The translations under genes were made by a program, and so were the position numbers. A stretch of DNA of 64,000 bases from Nostoc sp. NMS8 (lineage in GTDB: Bacteria; Cyanobacteriota; Cyanobacteriia; Cyanobacteriales; Nostocaceae), in NCBI RefSeq assembly GCF_017115045.1, contig NZ_JABXKK010000098.1, positions 124,001-188,000 on the forward strand. The letters run 5' to 3'. The notes beneath the pieces were generated by a model. It was not told the DNA's origin. It did no database searches and saw only the letters and a program-made list of their open reading frames with translations. Of this stretch, positions 51,192 to 60,422 are shown piece by piece (position 1 is the stretch's first letter; each line of letters opens with the position of its first letter).

Positions 51192-53867
51192 TTATTCAAC
51201 CACTTCATTCACCGGGAATCGATCAATCAGCTGCATTGCTCGATAGGCATTGCGTTGGAAAGAGTCTGGCAAATGGGGGACATGGGGTATCTGCGACAAT
51301 AAATCCAACGTCCGGCGTAAAATTCTCACCACATCGCCTTCATCTAAAGTGGTGTTCTCACAAAGTTCTGTCCACTCGATTCCTAGCGCCCATTGTTCCA
51401 CTATGGCAATTAATTCAAATTCCAACCATATAGGCAGCGCTACGTTATACCGCCGTTGTAGTTGGAACATTTGACGGCGAATTCCCCGCAATTTTGCTAA
51501 GGCTTCTGCCACTTCATTGCTAAGGTCAAAGTTAACCTTACTATCTGGACGGGGCGTTTCCATCACTAGAGCTGCTGCTGCTGCTGCTAAATGATGTGGA
51601 TCTAAGTTATCCAATTCGCCACTAGCGAATACTAAACCCAGCCACAATTCATTCTCGCCTCGAATGGCAGCAGCGATTCGCCCTAATACTGTGGGAACTA
51701 AGTTATCTAAAGCGCCAAAGTGTTGCAGAATTGCGATTAAATTCAGAAACTCTTCCCAATGACGTTGTGAGTGTTGCTCGACTTGCCCTTGCAACTGTTC
51801 GAGTTCGGCTTCTAGTTCGACATAGCGGGCGCGGCGCTTGAAAAGCGTGGCAGCATTGCCTGATTGATGTAGGGGATGAGCTTCTAATTGCTCTTGGACG
51901 GCGGTAGTGCGACTGAGTTGTTCTGCTACTTCTGGGGCCAGATGCAAAGATTCTAGCGGATTGGGGATATGAGCAGCGATCGCAAATGTTTCTTGATTAC
52001 CACGGCGCGACTGTCCTGGCTTCAAGGGCATCTCTGGCGGTGGTAGCATATCAGGCGGCACCTCAATTCGCGGCAGTTCGGCATACAAATCAACTACATC
52101 CCCTGTAGTTGCCACATACCAACGGTTATCATGCCCCAAGCATACCAAGTAAGGAGCTTGACCAGAACCAGGCGATTTTCCGACTAACACTGCGGTTACG
52201 GGTGAAGACACGGTGATATTTTTGCCTTTGAGACTCAACAGAGTTCCTGACACCGCAAAGCCCAACATCATCACCAATTCTTCTTGGCGATCTTCTTGTG
52301 CTTGCTCTTGTAAGGTTTTCAATATCTGGCGTTCCACTTTCAGCCGTTGCCGCAATTTTTCATAAATAGCCAGTTCATTTTCATCAACTGCGGCGATTTG
52401 CTCGTGTAGTTGAGCTAATTGGGTTTGTAATTCGGCAATCTCATCATATTCCGGTCTTAAATGCAAGGTGGCCATGTACTGCCCAAAACTGCGCTCTATC
52501 AGTTCCCTGGTTTGCTCTAGAGTGTGGGTTTGCAGCAAGTTGAGTACCATGCCGTAACTGGGCGTAAACTGGCTTACTAAGGGGTCTGGCTTGGATGTTC
52601 CCAAATACGCAGCTTCTTTAGCTCCTTCAAAGGGAGTTTGGACTGTCACCACATGACCTTGTTTATCCATCCCCCGTCGCCCGGCTCGTCCCGCCATTTG
52701 CAGGAATTCTGAAGCGTTTAATAGGCGATGCCCAGTGTCGGTACGCTTGGAAAGGGTAGAAATTACCGTTGTCCGAGCAGGCATATTAATTCCCGCCGCT
52801 AGTGTCTCAGTGGCAAACACTACTTTAATCAGCCCTTGCTGAAATAGTTCTTCTACCAATGCTTTCCAAGCAGGCAAAATCCCGGCGTGGTGGGCAGCAA
52901 TTCCCCGGTATAGGGGTGCAATTTGTCCAGAACGCCCAGCTTCAGGATTACGGGCTAAAAAGTCATCAATTTGTTCCCGTAAAATTTGGGATTCTTCACT
53001 ATTTACCAGCCATAAATCCCCCACTTCCGCCACCGCTTTATCACATCCCCGACGGCTGAAGATAAAGTAAATCGCTGGTAGCATATCCCGTTGCTCTAAC
53101 TGGCTGAGGGTAAAAATTATACCCGGAGCTTCTGGTCTACCACTTCTCCCTCTATCCCTTTCTCCCCCTTTCCCCTTCTTCTTTTGAAGCCGGGGGTTAA
53201 TTTTGGTTTTGCTATCATTCAGGAGGGGAAATAACCCTTTAGGATTGCAAAAGTGAAATTCTAAGGGAACTGGGCGAAAATCGGAGTAAATCAGGTCTGT
53301 TGGGCCGTGAACGCGATTTAGCCAGTCTGTGAGTTGATCGCTATTGGCAACCGTTGCTGATAAGGCTGCTAGTTGCACTTCACGGGGACAATAGATGATT
53401 GATTCTTCCCAAACAGTACCGCGCTGGCGATCATTCATGTAGTGGCATTCATCAAGGATTACCGCTTCCACGTCTACCAATGAGATGCCTACTTGCCCAA
53501 TGGGTGTACCGTAGAGCATATTTCGGAAAATTTCTGTGGTCATCACCAAAATCGGTGCATCCCTGTGAATGGAGGCATCTCCAGTTAACAGACCGACTCG
53601 ATCAAACCCGAATTTTTCTCGAAAGTCACGTAATTTTTGATTCGATAGCGCTTTTAGGGGAGTGGTATAAAATACACGTTTTCCTCGCGCCAAGGCGCGG
53701 TAAATAGCGTATTCCCCGACTAATGTTTTGCCCGAACCTGTAGGGGCACATACAACAACGGAGCGTCCGGCGTTTAGGGACGCGATCGCTTCTTTTTGAA
53801 ACTGATCCAGATCAAAGGGGAATATAGACCCTAAGTCAAGTTCTGGAGACGGTGCAGGATAATTCAC
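51192..53867 (-). CDS. Ski2/Mtr4-like DExH RNA helicase with DSHCT domain
   Basis: An 891-aa superfamily-2 helicase. Motif I APTGSGKT (about 41-48), motif Ia TTPLKALSNQK, motif II DECH, motif III LSATVAN and the late LQMAGRAGRRGMD are all present. The C-terminal 350 residues (coiled coil, then PHLPDSFQRNAYRAMQLIDRFP) correspond to the DSHCT end of Ski2-like enzymes, related to the plant chloroplast helicase ISE2. It should unwind structured RNA in decay or rRNA maturation. Residues about 217-240 (KKKGKGGERDRGRSGRP) are a low-complexity insertion from a pyrimidine-rich DNA tract. Confidence 0.92.
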   Translation of the reverse strand: MNYPAPSPELDLGSIFPFDLDQFQKEAIASLNAGRSVVVCAPTGSGKTLVGEYAIYRALARGKRVFYTTPLKALSNQKLRDFREKFGFDRVGLLTGDASIHRDAPILVMTTEIFRNMLYGTPIGQVGISLVDVEAVILDECHYMNDRQRGTVWEESIIYCPREVQLAALSATVANSDQLTDWLNRVHGPTDLIYSDFRPVPLEFHFCNPKGLFPLLNDSKTKINPRLQKKKGKGGERDRGRSGRPEAPGIIFTLSQLEQRDMLPAIYFIFSRRGCDKAVAEVGDLWLVNSEESQILREQIDDFLARNPEAGRSGQIAPLYRGIAAHHAGILPAWKALVEELFQQGLIKVVFATETLAAGINMPARTTVISTLSKRTDTGHRLLNASEFLQMAGRAGRRGMDKQGHVVTVQTPFEGAKEAAYLGTSKPDPLVSQFTPSYGMVLNLLQTHTLEQTRELIERSFGQYMATLHLRPEYDEIAELQTQLAQLHEQIAAVDENELAIYEKLRQRLKVERQILKTLQEQAQEDRQEELVMMLGFAVSGTLLSLKGKNITVSSPVTAVLVGKSPGSGQAPYLVCLGHDNRWYVATTGDVVDLYAELPRIEVPPDMLPPPEMPLKPGQSRRGNQETFAIAAHIPNPLESLHLAPEVAEQLSRTTAVQEQLEAHPLHQSGNAATLFKRRARYVELEAELEQLQGQVEQHSQRHWEEFLNLIAILQHFGALDNLVPTVLGRIAAAIRGENELWLGLVFASGELDNLDPHHLAAAAAALVMETPRPDSKVNFDLSNEVAEALAKLRGIRRQMFQLQRRYNVALPIWLEFELIAIVEQWALGIEWTELCENTTLDEGDVVRILRRTLDLLSQIPHVPHLPDSFQRNAYRAMQLIDRFPVNEVVE

Positions 53868-53930
53868 TCAATCACATTTGCAACCAGATTGTTTACTATA
53901 CTAACGAGTCTTTTGTCAACTTCGTTAATA

Positions 53931-53981
53931 GTCATTTGTCATTTGTCATTAGTTTTTCACAAAGGATAAAGGACAAATGAC
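53931..53981. repeat. Heptameric repeat cluster with inverted halves
   Basis: GTCATTTGTCATTTGTCATT is followed after about 25 bp by GACAAATGACAAAGGAC; 53931-53940 and 53972-53981 are perfect inverted 10-mers. It lies between the helicase start and the proC end and could act as a terminator for proC. The same type recurs at about 54820-54905. Confidence 0.6.
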
Positions 53982-53994
53982 AAAGGACTCTTAA

Positions 53995-54813
53995 TTATTT
54001 TCCCAGCTCTTGCGATCGCTCTGTGGCAGCTTTGACCGCTTCAATTAAAGCGGAACGAAATCCTGCCTGTTCTAGCTTGGCAATCCCAGCAATGGTTGTA
54101 CCGCCGGGGCTGGTAACACGATCTTTGAGTTCTGCTGGGTGCATTTTGGTTTCTTGCAACAGTTTCGCTGTTCCTAGTACGGTTTGCAAGGCTAGTTGAT
54201 TGGCAATCGCTCTAGGTAAACCTGCGGCGACTCCCCCATCTGCAAGTGCTTCTACTAACAGTGCCACGTAAGCGGGGCCGCTACCAGATAGGCCTGTAAC
54301 TGCATCCATCAGCCCTTCTGACACTTCCACCACCTCGCCTACAGCAGAAAAAACTTGCTGTGCTATTTGGTGATGCTTGGCATTGGTATATGCACCTGAA
54401 CAAATTGCAGTAACTCCTGCTCCCACAGTGGCCGGGGTGTTGGGCATTGCTCTAATCACTGGCAATTGCACAAATGCAGCTTCTAGCTGATTTAAGGGCA
54501 CACCCGCCAAAATAGAAATGATTAGAGGTGAATGTTTTCTATTAAGAATATCAATATCTGCTAATTGTTGAGCGATCGCACTAAATACCTGGGGCTTCAC
54601 TGCCAAAAATAGAACTTCTTTTGCTTCCGTGAAAACCTGGCTATTATCTGTAGTCACAGCAACACCATATTGCTGTTTTAAAAAATCTAAGCGTGAAGGT
54701 AGCGGTTCGCTAACTATGACTTCTGATGATTGATAAATTCCACGCGCGATAAGGCGGGATAAGAGCGCTTCTCCCATTACCCCACCACCAATTAAGCCAA
54801 ATTTTATAGTCAT
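53995..54813 (-). CDS. proC: Pyrroline-5-carboxylate reductase
   Basis: A 272-aa enzyme for the last step of proline synthesis, reducing pyrroline-5-carboxylate with NAD(P)H. The Rossmann start IGGGVMGEALLSRLIARG, VKPQVFSAIAQQL, SILAGVPLNQLE, RAMPNTPATVGAGVTAI and the C-terminal VTSPGGTTIAGIAKLEQAGFRSALIEAV are typical and full length. It is the last gene of the pipX-pipY-sepF-proC series on the minus strand, a known order in cyanobacteria. Repeats separate it from sepF by 106 bp. Confidence 0.95.
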   Translation of the reverse strand: MTIKFGLIGGGVMGEALLSRLIARGIYQSSEVIVSEPLPSRLDFLKQQYGVAVTTDNSQVFTEAKEVLFLAVKPQVFSAIAQQLADIDILNRKHSPLIISILAGVPLNQLEAAFVQLPVIRAMPNTPATVGAGVTAICSGAYTNAKHHQIAQQVFSAVGEVVEVSEGLMDAVTGLSGSGPAYVALLVEALADGGVAAGLPRAIANQLALQTVLGTAKLLQETKMHPAELKDRVTSPGGTTIAGIAKLEQAGFRSALIEAVKAATERSQELGK

Positions 54814-54919
54814 TAATCATTGGTCATTAGTCATTGGTCATTAGTCGTTTGTCATTTGTCACCATGAGCAAAACCCAGGACAAATGACAAAGGACAAAGG
54901 ACTAACTACTAATTTAACT

Positions 54920-55525
54920 TTATTGTGCCATCCGGTTAGTTTCGTTGCCCCAGCTTTGATTTGGAGTACCTGTTGTCGGACGGGAAGGACGTACTGGTGG
55001 TTGTGGTACTTCATGAAGAACGCCACCTTGGGTACTAACTTGGACACAACTTGGTGTAAACAAAAAGATGCTCTCACCGATGCGCTCTTGATGTCCATCT
55101 AGTGCGTAAGTACCACCTGCAACAAAATCTACTGCTCGTTGAGCTTGATCTGGGTCCATGATTGTCAGATTTAATACCACTGACTTGCGTTCGCGCAACG
55201 CTTGAATTGCCTGGGGCATTTCTTCAAAGGTGCGTGGTTCGAGTACTAAAACTTCCGAAATCCCGTTAATTGCTCCTGGCATACCAATCACATTCCCCAT
55301 TGGCTTTTGACCTGCTGTCATATCATCTCCCATTGTAGGCACTGGTTCCCGCCAGCGTCGATTTTGAGCGGCTGTGCTTTCTTGTGGTGCTGGTTGGGGA
55401 TTTTCTTGCTGATACAGATTTTGGTAATTATTATTCTCTGTTTCTGGTTCTTCTTCGTAATACTCGTATTCCACTTGCTCATTTAGACCTACAAAGTCTC
55501 TGAGTTTAGAAAAAATGTTGTTCAT
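54920..55525 (-). CDS. sepF: Cell division protein SepF (Cdv2)
   Basis: A 201-aa protein. The N-terminal helix NNIFSKLRDFVGLNE is the membrane-binding type; a disordered acidic/Gln-rich linker (about 20-75) follows. The SepF domain is at about 90-175 (VLVLEPRTFEEMPQAIQALRERKSVVLNLTIMDPDQAQRAVDFVAGGTYALDGHQERIGESIFLFTPS). SepF tethers and bundles FtsZ at the division septum; in cyanobacteria it is also known as Cdv2. It lies between pipY and proC. Confidence 0.95.
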   Translation of the reverse strand: MNNIFSKLRDFVGLNEQVEYEYYEEEPETENNNYQNLYQQENPQPAPQESTAAQNRRWREPVPTMGDDMTAGQKPMGNVIGMPGAINGISEVLVLEPRTFEEMPQAIQALRERKSVVLNLTIMDPDQAQRAVDFVAGGTYALDGHQERIGESIFLFTPSCVQVSTQGGVLHEVPQPPVRPSRPTTGTPNQSWGNETNRMAQ

Positions 55526-55892
55526 TGTGTGTGTACTCTCCTGGTGCGAATAGCCTGTATTGACTTGGCTGAGGATTAGTTGAGATAGGAGCGACCGCTA
55601 CATCGGTGGATACTTCAGCAAGTGTATTGCTAGTTGTAGCCCATACTACGGGTTTTGGCGATGAACCGACACTTATTGGAAAGGTCTGTGCATCGCCTAA
55701 ACATAATAACGAGTCAAAATTATATCCTAAGGTTTATCCGAAGGAAACTTCTTTATACCCCATTTTCCCCTGGCGATTGCTCTTGTCAATACTATATCCT
55801 TTGTTTCGGATTGCACCAGTCTGTAAGAAAATTCTTGTCAACAAATCCTTAGCTTCTATTAATACTGCCCTGTAAGGCTGATGATTAATTGG
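55526..55892. other. Spacer between pipY and sepF
   Basis: About 370 bp with no supported gene and no strong hairpin. Two overlapping plus-strand frames here lack ribosome-binding sites and are not called. It probably holds a separate sepF promoter. Confidence 0.35.
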
Positions 55893-56561
55893 CTAATAGC
55901 GATCGCCAAACAAGATTGTTCCTAATCGTACCATCGTTGCGCCTGCTTGCACTGCCAGTTTGTAGTCGCCTGACATACCCATAGATAGGTGCTGCATTTT
56001 AATATGCGACCAATTTTGCTCTTGGATTTCTTTGGCTAGCTCACGATTGCGATTAAACACACTGAGAATTTCGGAATCTTTTAATCCTGAAGGTGGAATT
56101 GTCATCAAACCTTGAATTTGTAAACTTTTGTATTGATTCAGTGTGGGTAAATCAGCTAAAAGTTCTGGCACACTCCAACCAGACTTGCTGGGATCGGGGA
56201 GAATTTTCACTTGCAGGCAAACTTGGGGACTCACTCCTAGCTGTTGCGCCAATTGGTCTAAGCGCTGTGCCAGCTTCAAATTATCAACGGAGTGAATCCA
56301 AGGGAATTGCTCAATGGCTTTTTTGGCTTTATTGCCTTGCAAATGTCCAATAAAGTGCCAGGTAATATCCGGTAAGTCTTGCAACTCGGCTTGTTTGCTG
56401 GCAGCTTCTTGGATACGACTTTCCCCGAAATCACGAATTCCGGCGTTGTATGCAGACCGAATAGCCTCGGCAGAAACTTGCTTGCTAACAGCAATCAGTT
56501 TGACTGACGTTGGTAGTGAGGAGCGAATAGTAACAATACGTTCGGAAATCGAACTGTTCAT
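55893..56561 (-). CDS. pipY: PLP-binding homeostasis protein, YggS/PLPBP family (PipY)
   Basis: A 222-aa PLP-binding protein without known catalysis, active in vitamin B6 and amino-acid balance. The PLP-lysine lies in VKLIAVSKQVSAEAIRSAY; further marks are GIRDFGESRIQEAASK, WHFIGHLQGNKAKK and LSMGMSGDYKLAVQAGATMVRLGTILFG. It overlaps the pipX stop by 4 bp (ATGA), so the two are translationally coupled. The pipX-pipY pairing is well described in cyanobacteria and justifies the name. Confidence 0.95.
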   Translation of the reverse strand: MNSSISERIVTIRSSLPTSVKLIAVSKQVSAEAIRSAYNAGIRDFGESRIQEAASKQAELQDLPDITWHFIGHLQGNKAKKAIEQFPWIHSVDNLKLAQRLDQLAQQLGVSPQVCLQVKILPDPSKSGWSVPELLADLPTLNQYKSLQIQGLMTIPPSGLKDSEILSVFNRNRELAKEIQEQNWSHIKMQHLSMGMSGDYKLAVQAGATMVRLGTILFGDRY

Positions 56562-56836
56562 TGGAAGGTGCGCTGGAAAACACTCTGAAGCTGATCGTAC
56601 TCCTGAGAATGCCCACTACGCCGTAGGGTACGTAAGCGATTTTCCAACATCATTCTTGCCTCAGTACGTCCTAGAGACTGGAATTTGACACCTTTAACGT
56701 CATTTGCCACCAAAAAAAATAAGCGCTGGGCATAAAGTGTGGTGAACAAATCCTGGTTTTCATCAACCATACAGATTTTGTAGAGTAAACCCCAAGTTGG
56801 ATGGTTTATGTAAGTTTCTGCGTTTTCTGGATTCAT
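56558..56836 (-). CDS. pipX: PII-interacting protein X, NtcA coactivator
   Basis: A 92-aa protein with the Tudor-like N-terminal domain ETYINHPTWGLLYKICMVDENQDLFTTLYAQRLFFLV and the conserved helical end EARMMLENRLRTLRRSGHSQEYDQLQSVF. PipX binds either PII (GlnB) or the nitrogen regulator NtcA and so links the carbon/nitrogen signal to transcription. Length and sequence are canonical. First gene of the pipX-pipY unit. Confidence 0.96.
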   Translation of the reverse strand: MNPENAETYINHPTWGLLYKICMVDENQDLFTTLYAQRLFFLVANDVKGVKFQSLGRTEARMMLENRLRTLRRSGHSQEYDQLQSVFQRTFQ

Positions 56837-57711
56837 TTAAGAGTCAAGGTGTAGTCAAGGTGGAAGTTGGAAGTATATATATCTTTTCGCAGTAAATTCC
56901 AAACATTCAGACGATAATACCAACATTCGTCAGAATATTTGGTTAAAATGCGAAACTGCGGTTACGAAGACCTTGATCTAGTTCCTAATGGGCAGATGAA
57001 GCTAGTGGTAGTGAAGCGCAATAGTACAACAGAAGCCGCGAAGCGTAGATTCAAAGAGTAGAGGAACAGAAGCCGCGAAGCGTAGATTCCAAGAGTAGAG
57101 GCTGTTCGACAAATATCACCATCTGCTTTGGTGAGTTCGATTTACCAATCTGTAAGGACAAGGCACAAAATATTCCCGATCCTCTTGTTGAAAGCTCGAC
57201 GTAGGAAGGAAAAACACCCTTTGAAGTTCCCAACGGCAACGACGAATTTTTCAACTTCTTTCCATACTGCCACAACTGTCGCCCAATGGCACAAAATTGG
57301 GATTGGGGATTGGGGATTGGGGATTGGGTACTGGAAAGAAAACTACCATTTATGCAAAAGGTCTATTGATTATCCAGTATTTTCAGTGGTGGAATTTGTG
57401 CCTGAGCATTGTGCAGAGATTCGTAAGGGTATCAGTCAAAAATCTTAAGATTAGTTTGTAGTGTTCGAGTAAGGCTGGTTAATATCTAAAATCTACAGGA
57501 AATGATAGGGGATCAATTTTATGGCTGGATAGCTGTTCAAATTACCCTACCATATCGTTACCTACATCTCAATACTGTTCGGTTAAGGCAAGAGACGCGA
57601 TGAATCGCCGTCTCTACAATAATCAGTATTTGGTAGAGACGGCGATTTAATGTTTTACTTCGGACTCCTGAATTCTGCTGTATTACCTCTTACTATTTTC
57701 TCGGTGCAAAA
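56837..57711. repeat. Repeat-rich spacer upstream of pipX
   Basis: No gene seen in 875 bp. A 37-bp direct repeat in tandem starts at 57029 and 57066 (AGAAGCCGCGAAGCGTAG core). Near 57297-57335 a heptamer repeat (GGGGATT, about four copies) gives a G-quadruplex-type sequence on the plus strand. At 57603-57647 a perfect 15-bp stem (AATCGCCGTCTCTAC) lies inside a repeat also found near 46600. The pipX promoter should lie at the left end. Confidence 0.65.
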
Positions 57712-58629
57712 TTACGCCTGAGTTCCTATAGCTAGACGGATTCCCCAGAATAAGATTAAAATTGCGATCGCCAGCCAGTCACGCCCTTTTAATCGTAAGT
57801 CGTGCCACTGCACTCGATGCTCATTAGGACTGGTAAAACCCCTTACCATCATGGCATTCGCCATTTGATCGGCTCGTAAAAGGAGATTTTCTAAAAGTCT
57901 CTCTGCGACTGTCATCCAAACCTTGAATGCTCCTTTTAATCCCAGCTTTTTCCAATTAATTGCCCTTGTCATCACGGAACGAAATAAATTTTGCACTTCT
58001 TCTAAAACCAAGGGAATAAAGCGCAAGGACAAGGTTAAAGTTAAAGCAATTTCTGTGACAGGCAACTTGAAGCGTCGTAAGGGTTGCATTAAGCTTTCTA
58101 TCCCAGATGTAATTTCTTCTGGTGCAGTTGTCAGCAGATAGAGGTTGGTGCTGTAAATAACCGTAAATATAAGTGTACTCAGACGTACCGCCAAACTCAA
58201 TGAGTAGCGAGTCACTTTAACCGGGCCTTTGTGAAATAGCACATAGCTGTATGCTTTTTTCTCGGCTGGTGGCTCTTTAATATTATTAGAGTTTGCGGGC
58301 TGGGTTAAGATTTGTTCATTAGCTGGCAAGCGTGACTGATAATCTACACCCAGTCCATCAGGACTGATAGCTGCGATCGCTAGCACAAAAAACGATAGCA
58401 TTAATAACCAACCCATTTGCTGCTGCCATACGCGTCGAGGAATTCTCGCAATCAAGGTAGCAAGAATCAATACTACCACCAGCAGCACCCGCCAAAAGTT
58501 GTTGGCTAAAACATAGCTTGTTAAAAAGCTCATCAACCAGGCGAACTTGACTCGCGGATCGATTTTATGTAGCCAAGTTTGGGGTTGTTCTAAATAAAGT
58601 CCAAGTGGCAGCGATCGCAATAAATCCAT
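57712..58629 (-). CDS. Energy-coupling factor transporter transmembrane component (EcfT/CbiQ family)
   Basis: A 305-aa membrane protein with about six hydrophobic segments. EcfT traits are HKIDPRVKFAWLMSFL at the N-terminus, the coupling-helix region VLEEVQNLFRSVMTRAINWKK and DQMANAMMVRGFTSP, a variant of the Ala-Arg-Gly motif that contacts the ATPases. The loop at about 95-135 is longer than usual (LPANEQILTQPANSNNIKEPP). It would join a vitamin- or metal-binding S component and EcfA ATPases, none encoded nearby. Follows der by 166 bp on the same strand. Confidence 0.88.
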   Translation of the reverse strand: MDLLRSLPLGLYLEQPQTWLHKIDPRVKFAWLMSFLTSYVLANNFWRVLLVVVLILATLIARIPRRVWQQQMGWLLMLSFFVLAIAAISPDGLGVDYQSRLPANEQILTQPANSNNIKEPPAEKKAYSYVLFHKGPVKVTRYSLSLAVRLSTLIFTVIYSTNLYLLTTAPEEITSGIESLMQPLRRFKLPVTEIALTLTLSLRFIPLVLEEVQNLFRSVMTRAINWKKLGLKGAFKVWMTVAERLLENLLLRADQMANAMMVRGFTSPNEHRVQWHDLRLKGRDWLAIAILILFWGIRLAIGTQA

Positions 58630-58639
58630 TTTAGAGTTA

Positions 58640-58795
58640 TAGAGTTAGGAGTTAGGAGTGAGGAGTTAGGAGTTTTGACTTTAACTCATAACTTTCACCT
58701 TCTGCCGCTATCAAACTCAAGTCGATAGGGTTCTATAGTTAGCAATTTTGACTTTAACTCATAACTCTTAACTCTTAACTCATAACTCTTAACTC
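58640..58795. repeat. Heptameric repeats between der and the EcfT gene
   Basis: GAGTTAGGAGTTAGGAG and TAACTCATAACTCTTAACTC tracts in opposite orientation can fold on each other. They are typical short tandem repeats of heterocystous cyanobacteria. Like those near 53.9, 54.8, 62.94 and 63.72 kb, they lie at the 3' end of a gene (der). Confidence 0.6.
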
Positions 58796-60166
58796 CTAAC
58801 TTATTTTGACGCGAGTTGCTCTATTAACATTACCACTTTCGGCATCACGGACTTTTTTGCTCCGCCACAGCAAAATAATTGGTGTGCCTTTAAATCCTAG
58901 CTGTTGACGAAATTGCCGTTCAATGTAGCGGCGGTAGTTGTCGTTGAAGCGTTTCGAGTCGTTGACAAATAGTGCGATCGTTGGTGGTTGGCTACTGACT
59001 TGTGTACCATAATAAATCTTCCCTTGACGCCCACCACGGGATGCTGGCGGTGAATGCCAACTGACGGCATCTGTTAAAACTTCATTAATCACTGATGTGC
59101 TGACACGGCGTTTGTGTGATTCCGCCGCCGTTTTCACCAATTCTAAAATCTTTTCTACCCGTTGTCCTGACAAGGCACTCACAAAAATTGTTTCTGCCCA
59201 TTCGGTAAAATGTAACCGTGATTGCAGAGTTTTTTCGTAGTCGTAGATTGTGTAAGAGTCTTTTTCGACAGCATCCCACTTATTAACAACGATGATGCAA
59301 GCTCGACCTTCTTCGATAATCCGCCCAGCTAATTTTTGGTCTTGCTCGGTTACTCCATCTACGGCATCTATTACTAATAAAACCACGTCAGCGCGGCGAA
59401 TCGCTTTGAAAGCACGGTTAATACTAAAGAATTCTGTGCCGTATTCTATGTGTTTCTTTTTGCGAATGCCGGCGGTGTCAATCAAACGGTAGGTTTGTCC
59501 CTCTCGTTCAATGACAGTATCAATAGCATCGCGGGTAGTGCCGGAAATAGGGCTGACAATTGCCCTTTCTTCCCCGACAAAAGAATTGAGTAAGCTCGAT
59601 TTGCCCACATTCGGGCGTCCCACAATTGCTACTTTGATTTCATTCGTGTCTGGAATGTCTTCAATCGCAGGGATGTGATTAACTAACTCGTCGAGTAACT
59701 CTCCTGTGCCACTGCCATGAATCGCGGAGATGGGGTAAGGTTCGCCCAATCCCAATTCCCAAAATTCGGCAGCTTGCATTAAGCCTTGTTCTGGCGATTC
59801 ACATTTATTTACAGCTAGTAGTACAGGGACGGGTTGTTGGCGCATCCATTCAGCGATTTCTAAATCTGCCGATGTGGGGCCTGTTTGACCATCGACTACA
59901 AAAATAGCGCCACAAGCTTCTGCAAGGGCTGTCATTGCCTGTTGGCGAATCAGTGGTAAAAATTCGGTATCATCATTAAAAACTAAACCACCGGTGTCTA
60001 CCACCAAAAATTCACGACCATTCCAGAAAGCTGGAAGATAAGTGCGATCGCGTGTCACTCCCGGTTCATCATGGACAATCGCCGTTTGTTCCCCGGCGAG
60101 TCGATTAACCAGGGTGGATTTGCCCACATTTGGGCGTCCGATAATTGCAACAATTGGCAGTGCCAT
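58796..60166 (-). CDS. der: Ribosome-associated GTPase Der (EngA)
   Basis: A 456-aa double GTPase needed for 50S ribosome assembly. Two P-loops are present (GRPNVGKSTLVNRL at 10 and GRPNVGKSSLLNSF near 185), each with its DTxG and NKxD motifs (VDTGG, NKCESPEQG; IDTAGIRKKK, NKWDAVEKD). The C-terminal KH-like domain ends FKGTPIILLWRSKKVRDAES. Full length and unbroken. Residues about 375-385 (PPASRGGRQGKIYYGTQ) carry the usual RNA-contact loop. Confidence 0.96.
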   Translation of the reverse strand: MALPIVAIIGRPNVGKSTLVNRLAGEQTAIVHDEPGVTRDRTYLPAFWNGREFLVVDTGGLVFNDDTEFLPLIRQQAMTALAEACGAIFVVDGQTGPTSADLEIAEWMRQQPVPVLLAVNKCESPEQGLMQAAEFWELGLGEPYPISAIHGSGTGELLDELVNHIPAIEDIPDTNEIKVAIVGRPNVGKSSLLNSFVGEERAIVSPISGTTRDAIDTVIEREGQTYRLIDTAGIRKKKHIEYGTEFFSINRAFKAIRRADVVLLVIDAVDGVTEQDQKLAGRIIEEGRACIIVVNKWDAVEKDSYTIYDYEKTLQSRLHFTEWAETIFVSALSGQRVEKILELVKTAAESHKRRVSTSVINEVLTDAVSWHSPPASRGGRQGKIYYGTQVSSQPPTIALFVNDSKRFNDNYRRYIERQFRQQLGFKGTPIILLWRSKKVRDAESGNVNRATRVKIS

Positions 60167-60305
60167 AAAACCAGGGTAAGTGAGAGGTGTAGTATATCAC
60201 GTTCCTCCATTTTACTCGCTTTAAACTTGAAGTTTTAATAATTTCCCATCATCTGAGGCGATGTCTACGATGGGCTGTTTGGTAGTGCCATACTTTGAAA
60301 AATAA

Positions 60306-60329
60306 AAAAGGTAGGAAAACCTACCTTTT
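60306..60329 (-). terminator. Intrinsic terminator of the site-2 protease gene
   Basis: A 10-bp perfect stem (AAAAGGTAGG, 60306-60315 with 60320-60329) with a 4-nt loop. On the minus strand it is followed by TTTTTTATT. It lies about 95 bp past the protease stop and before the der start. Confidence 0.75.
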
Positions 60330-60422
60330 ACCCAAAAAAAGCATTTTGTAACCAAATACCAAATTAAATATCACACACGCTTTTGACGTATCTATTGCAA
60401 ACCTATGACGAGGATGTGACGT

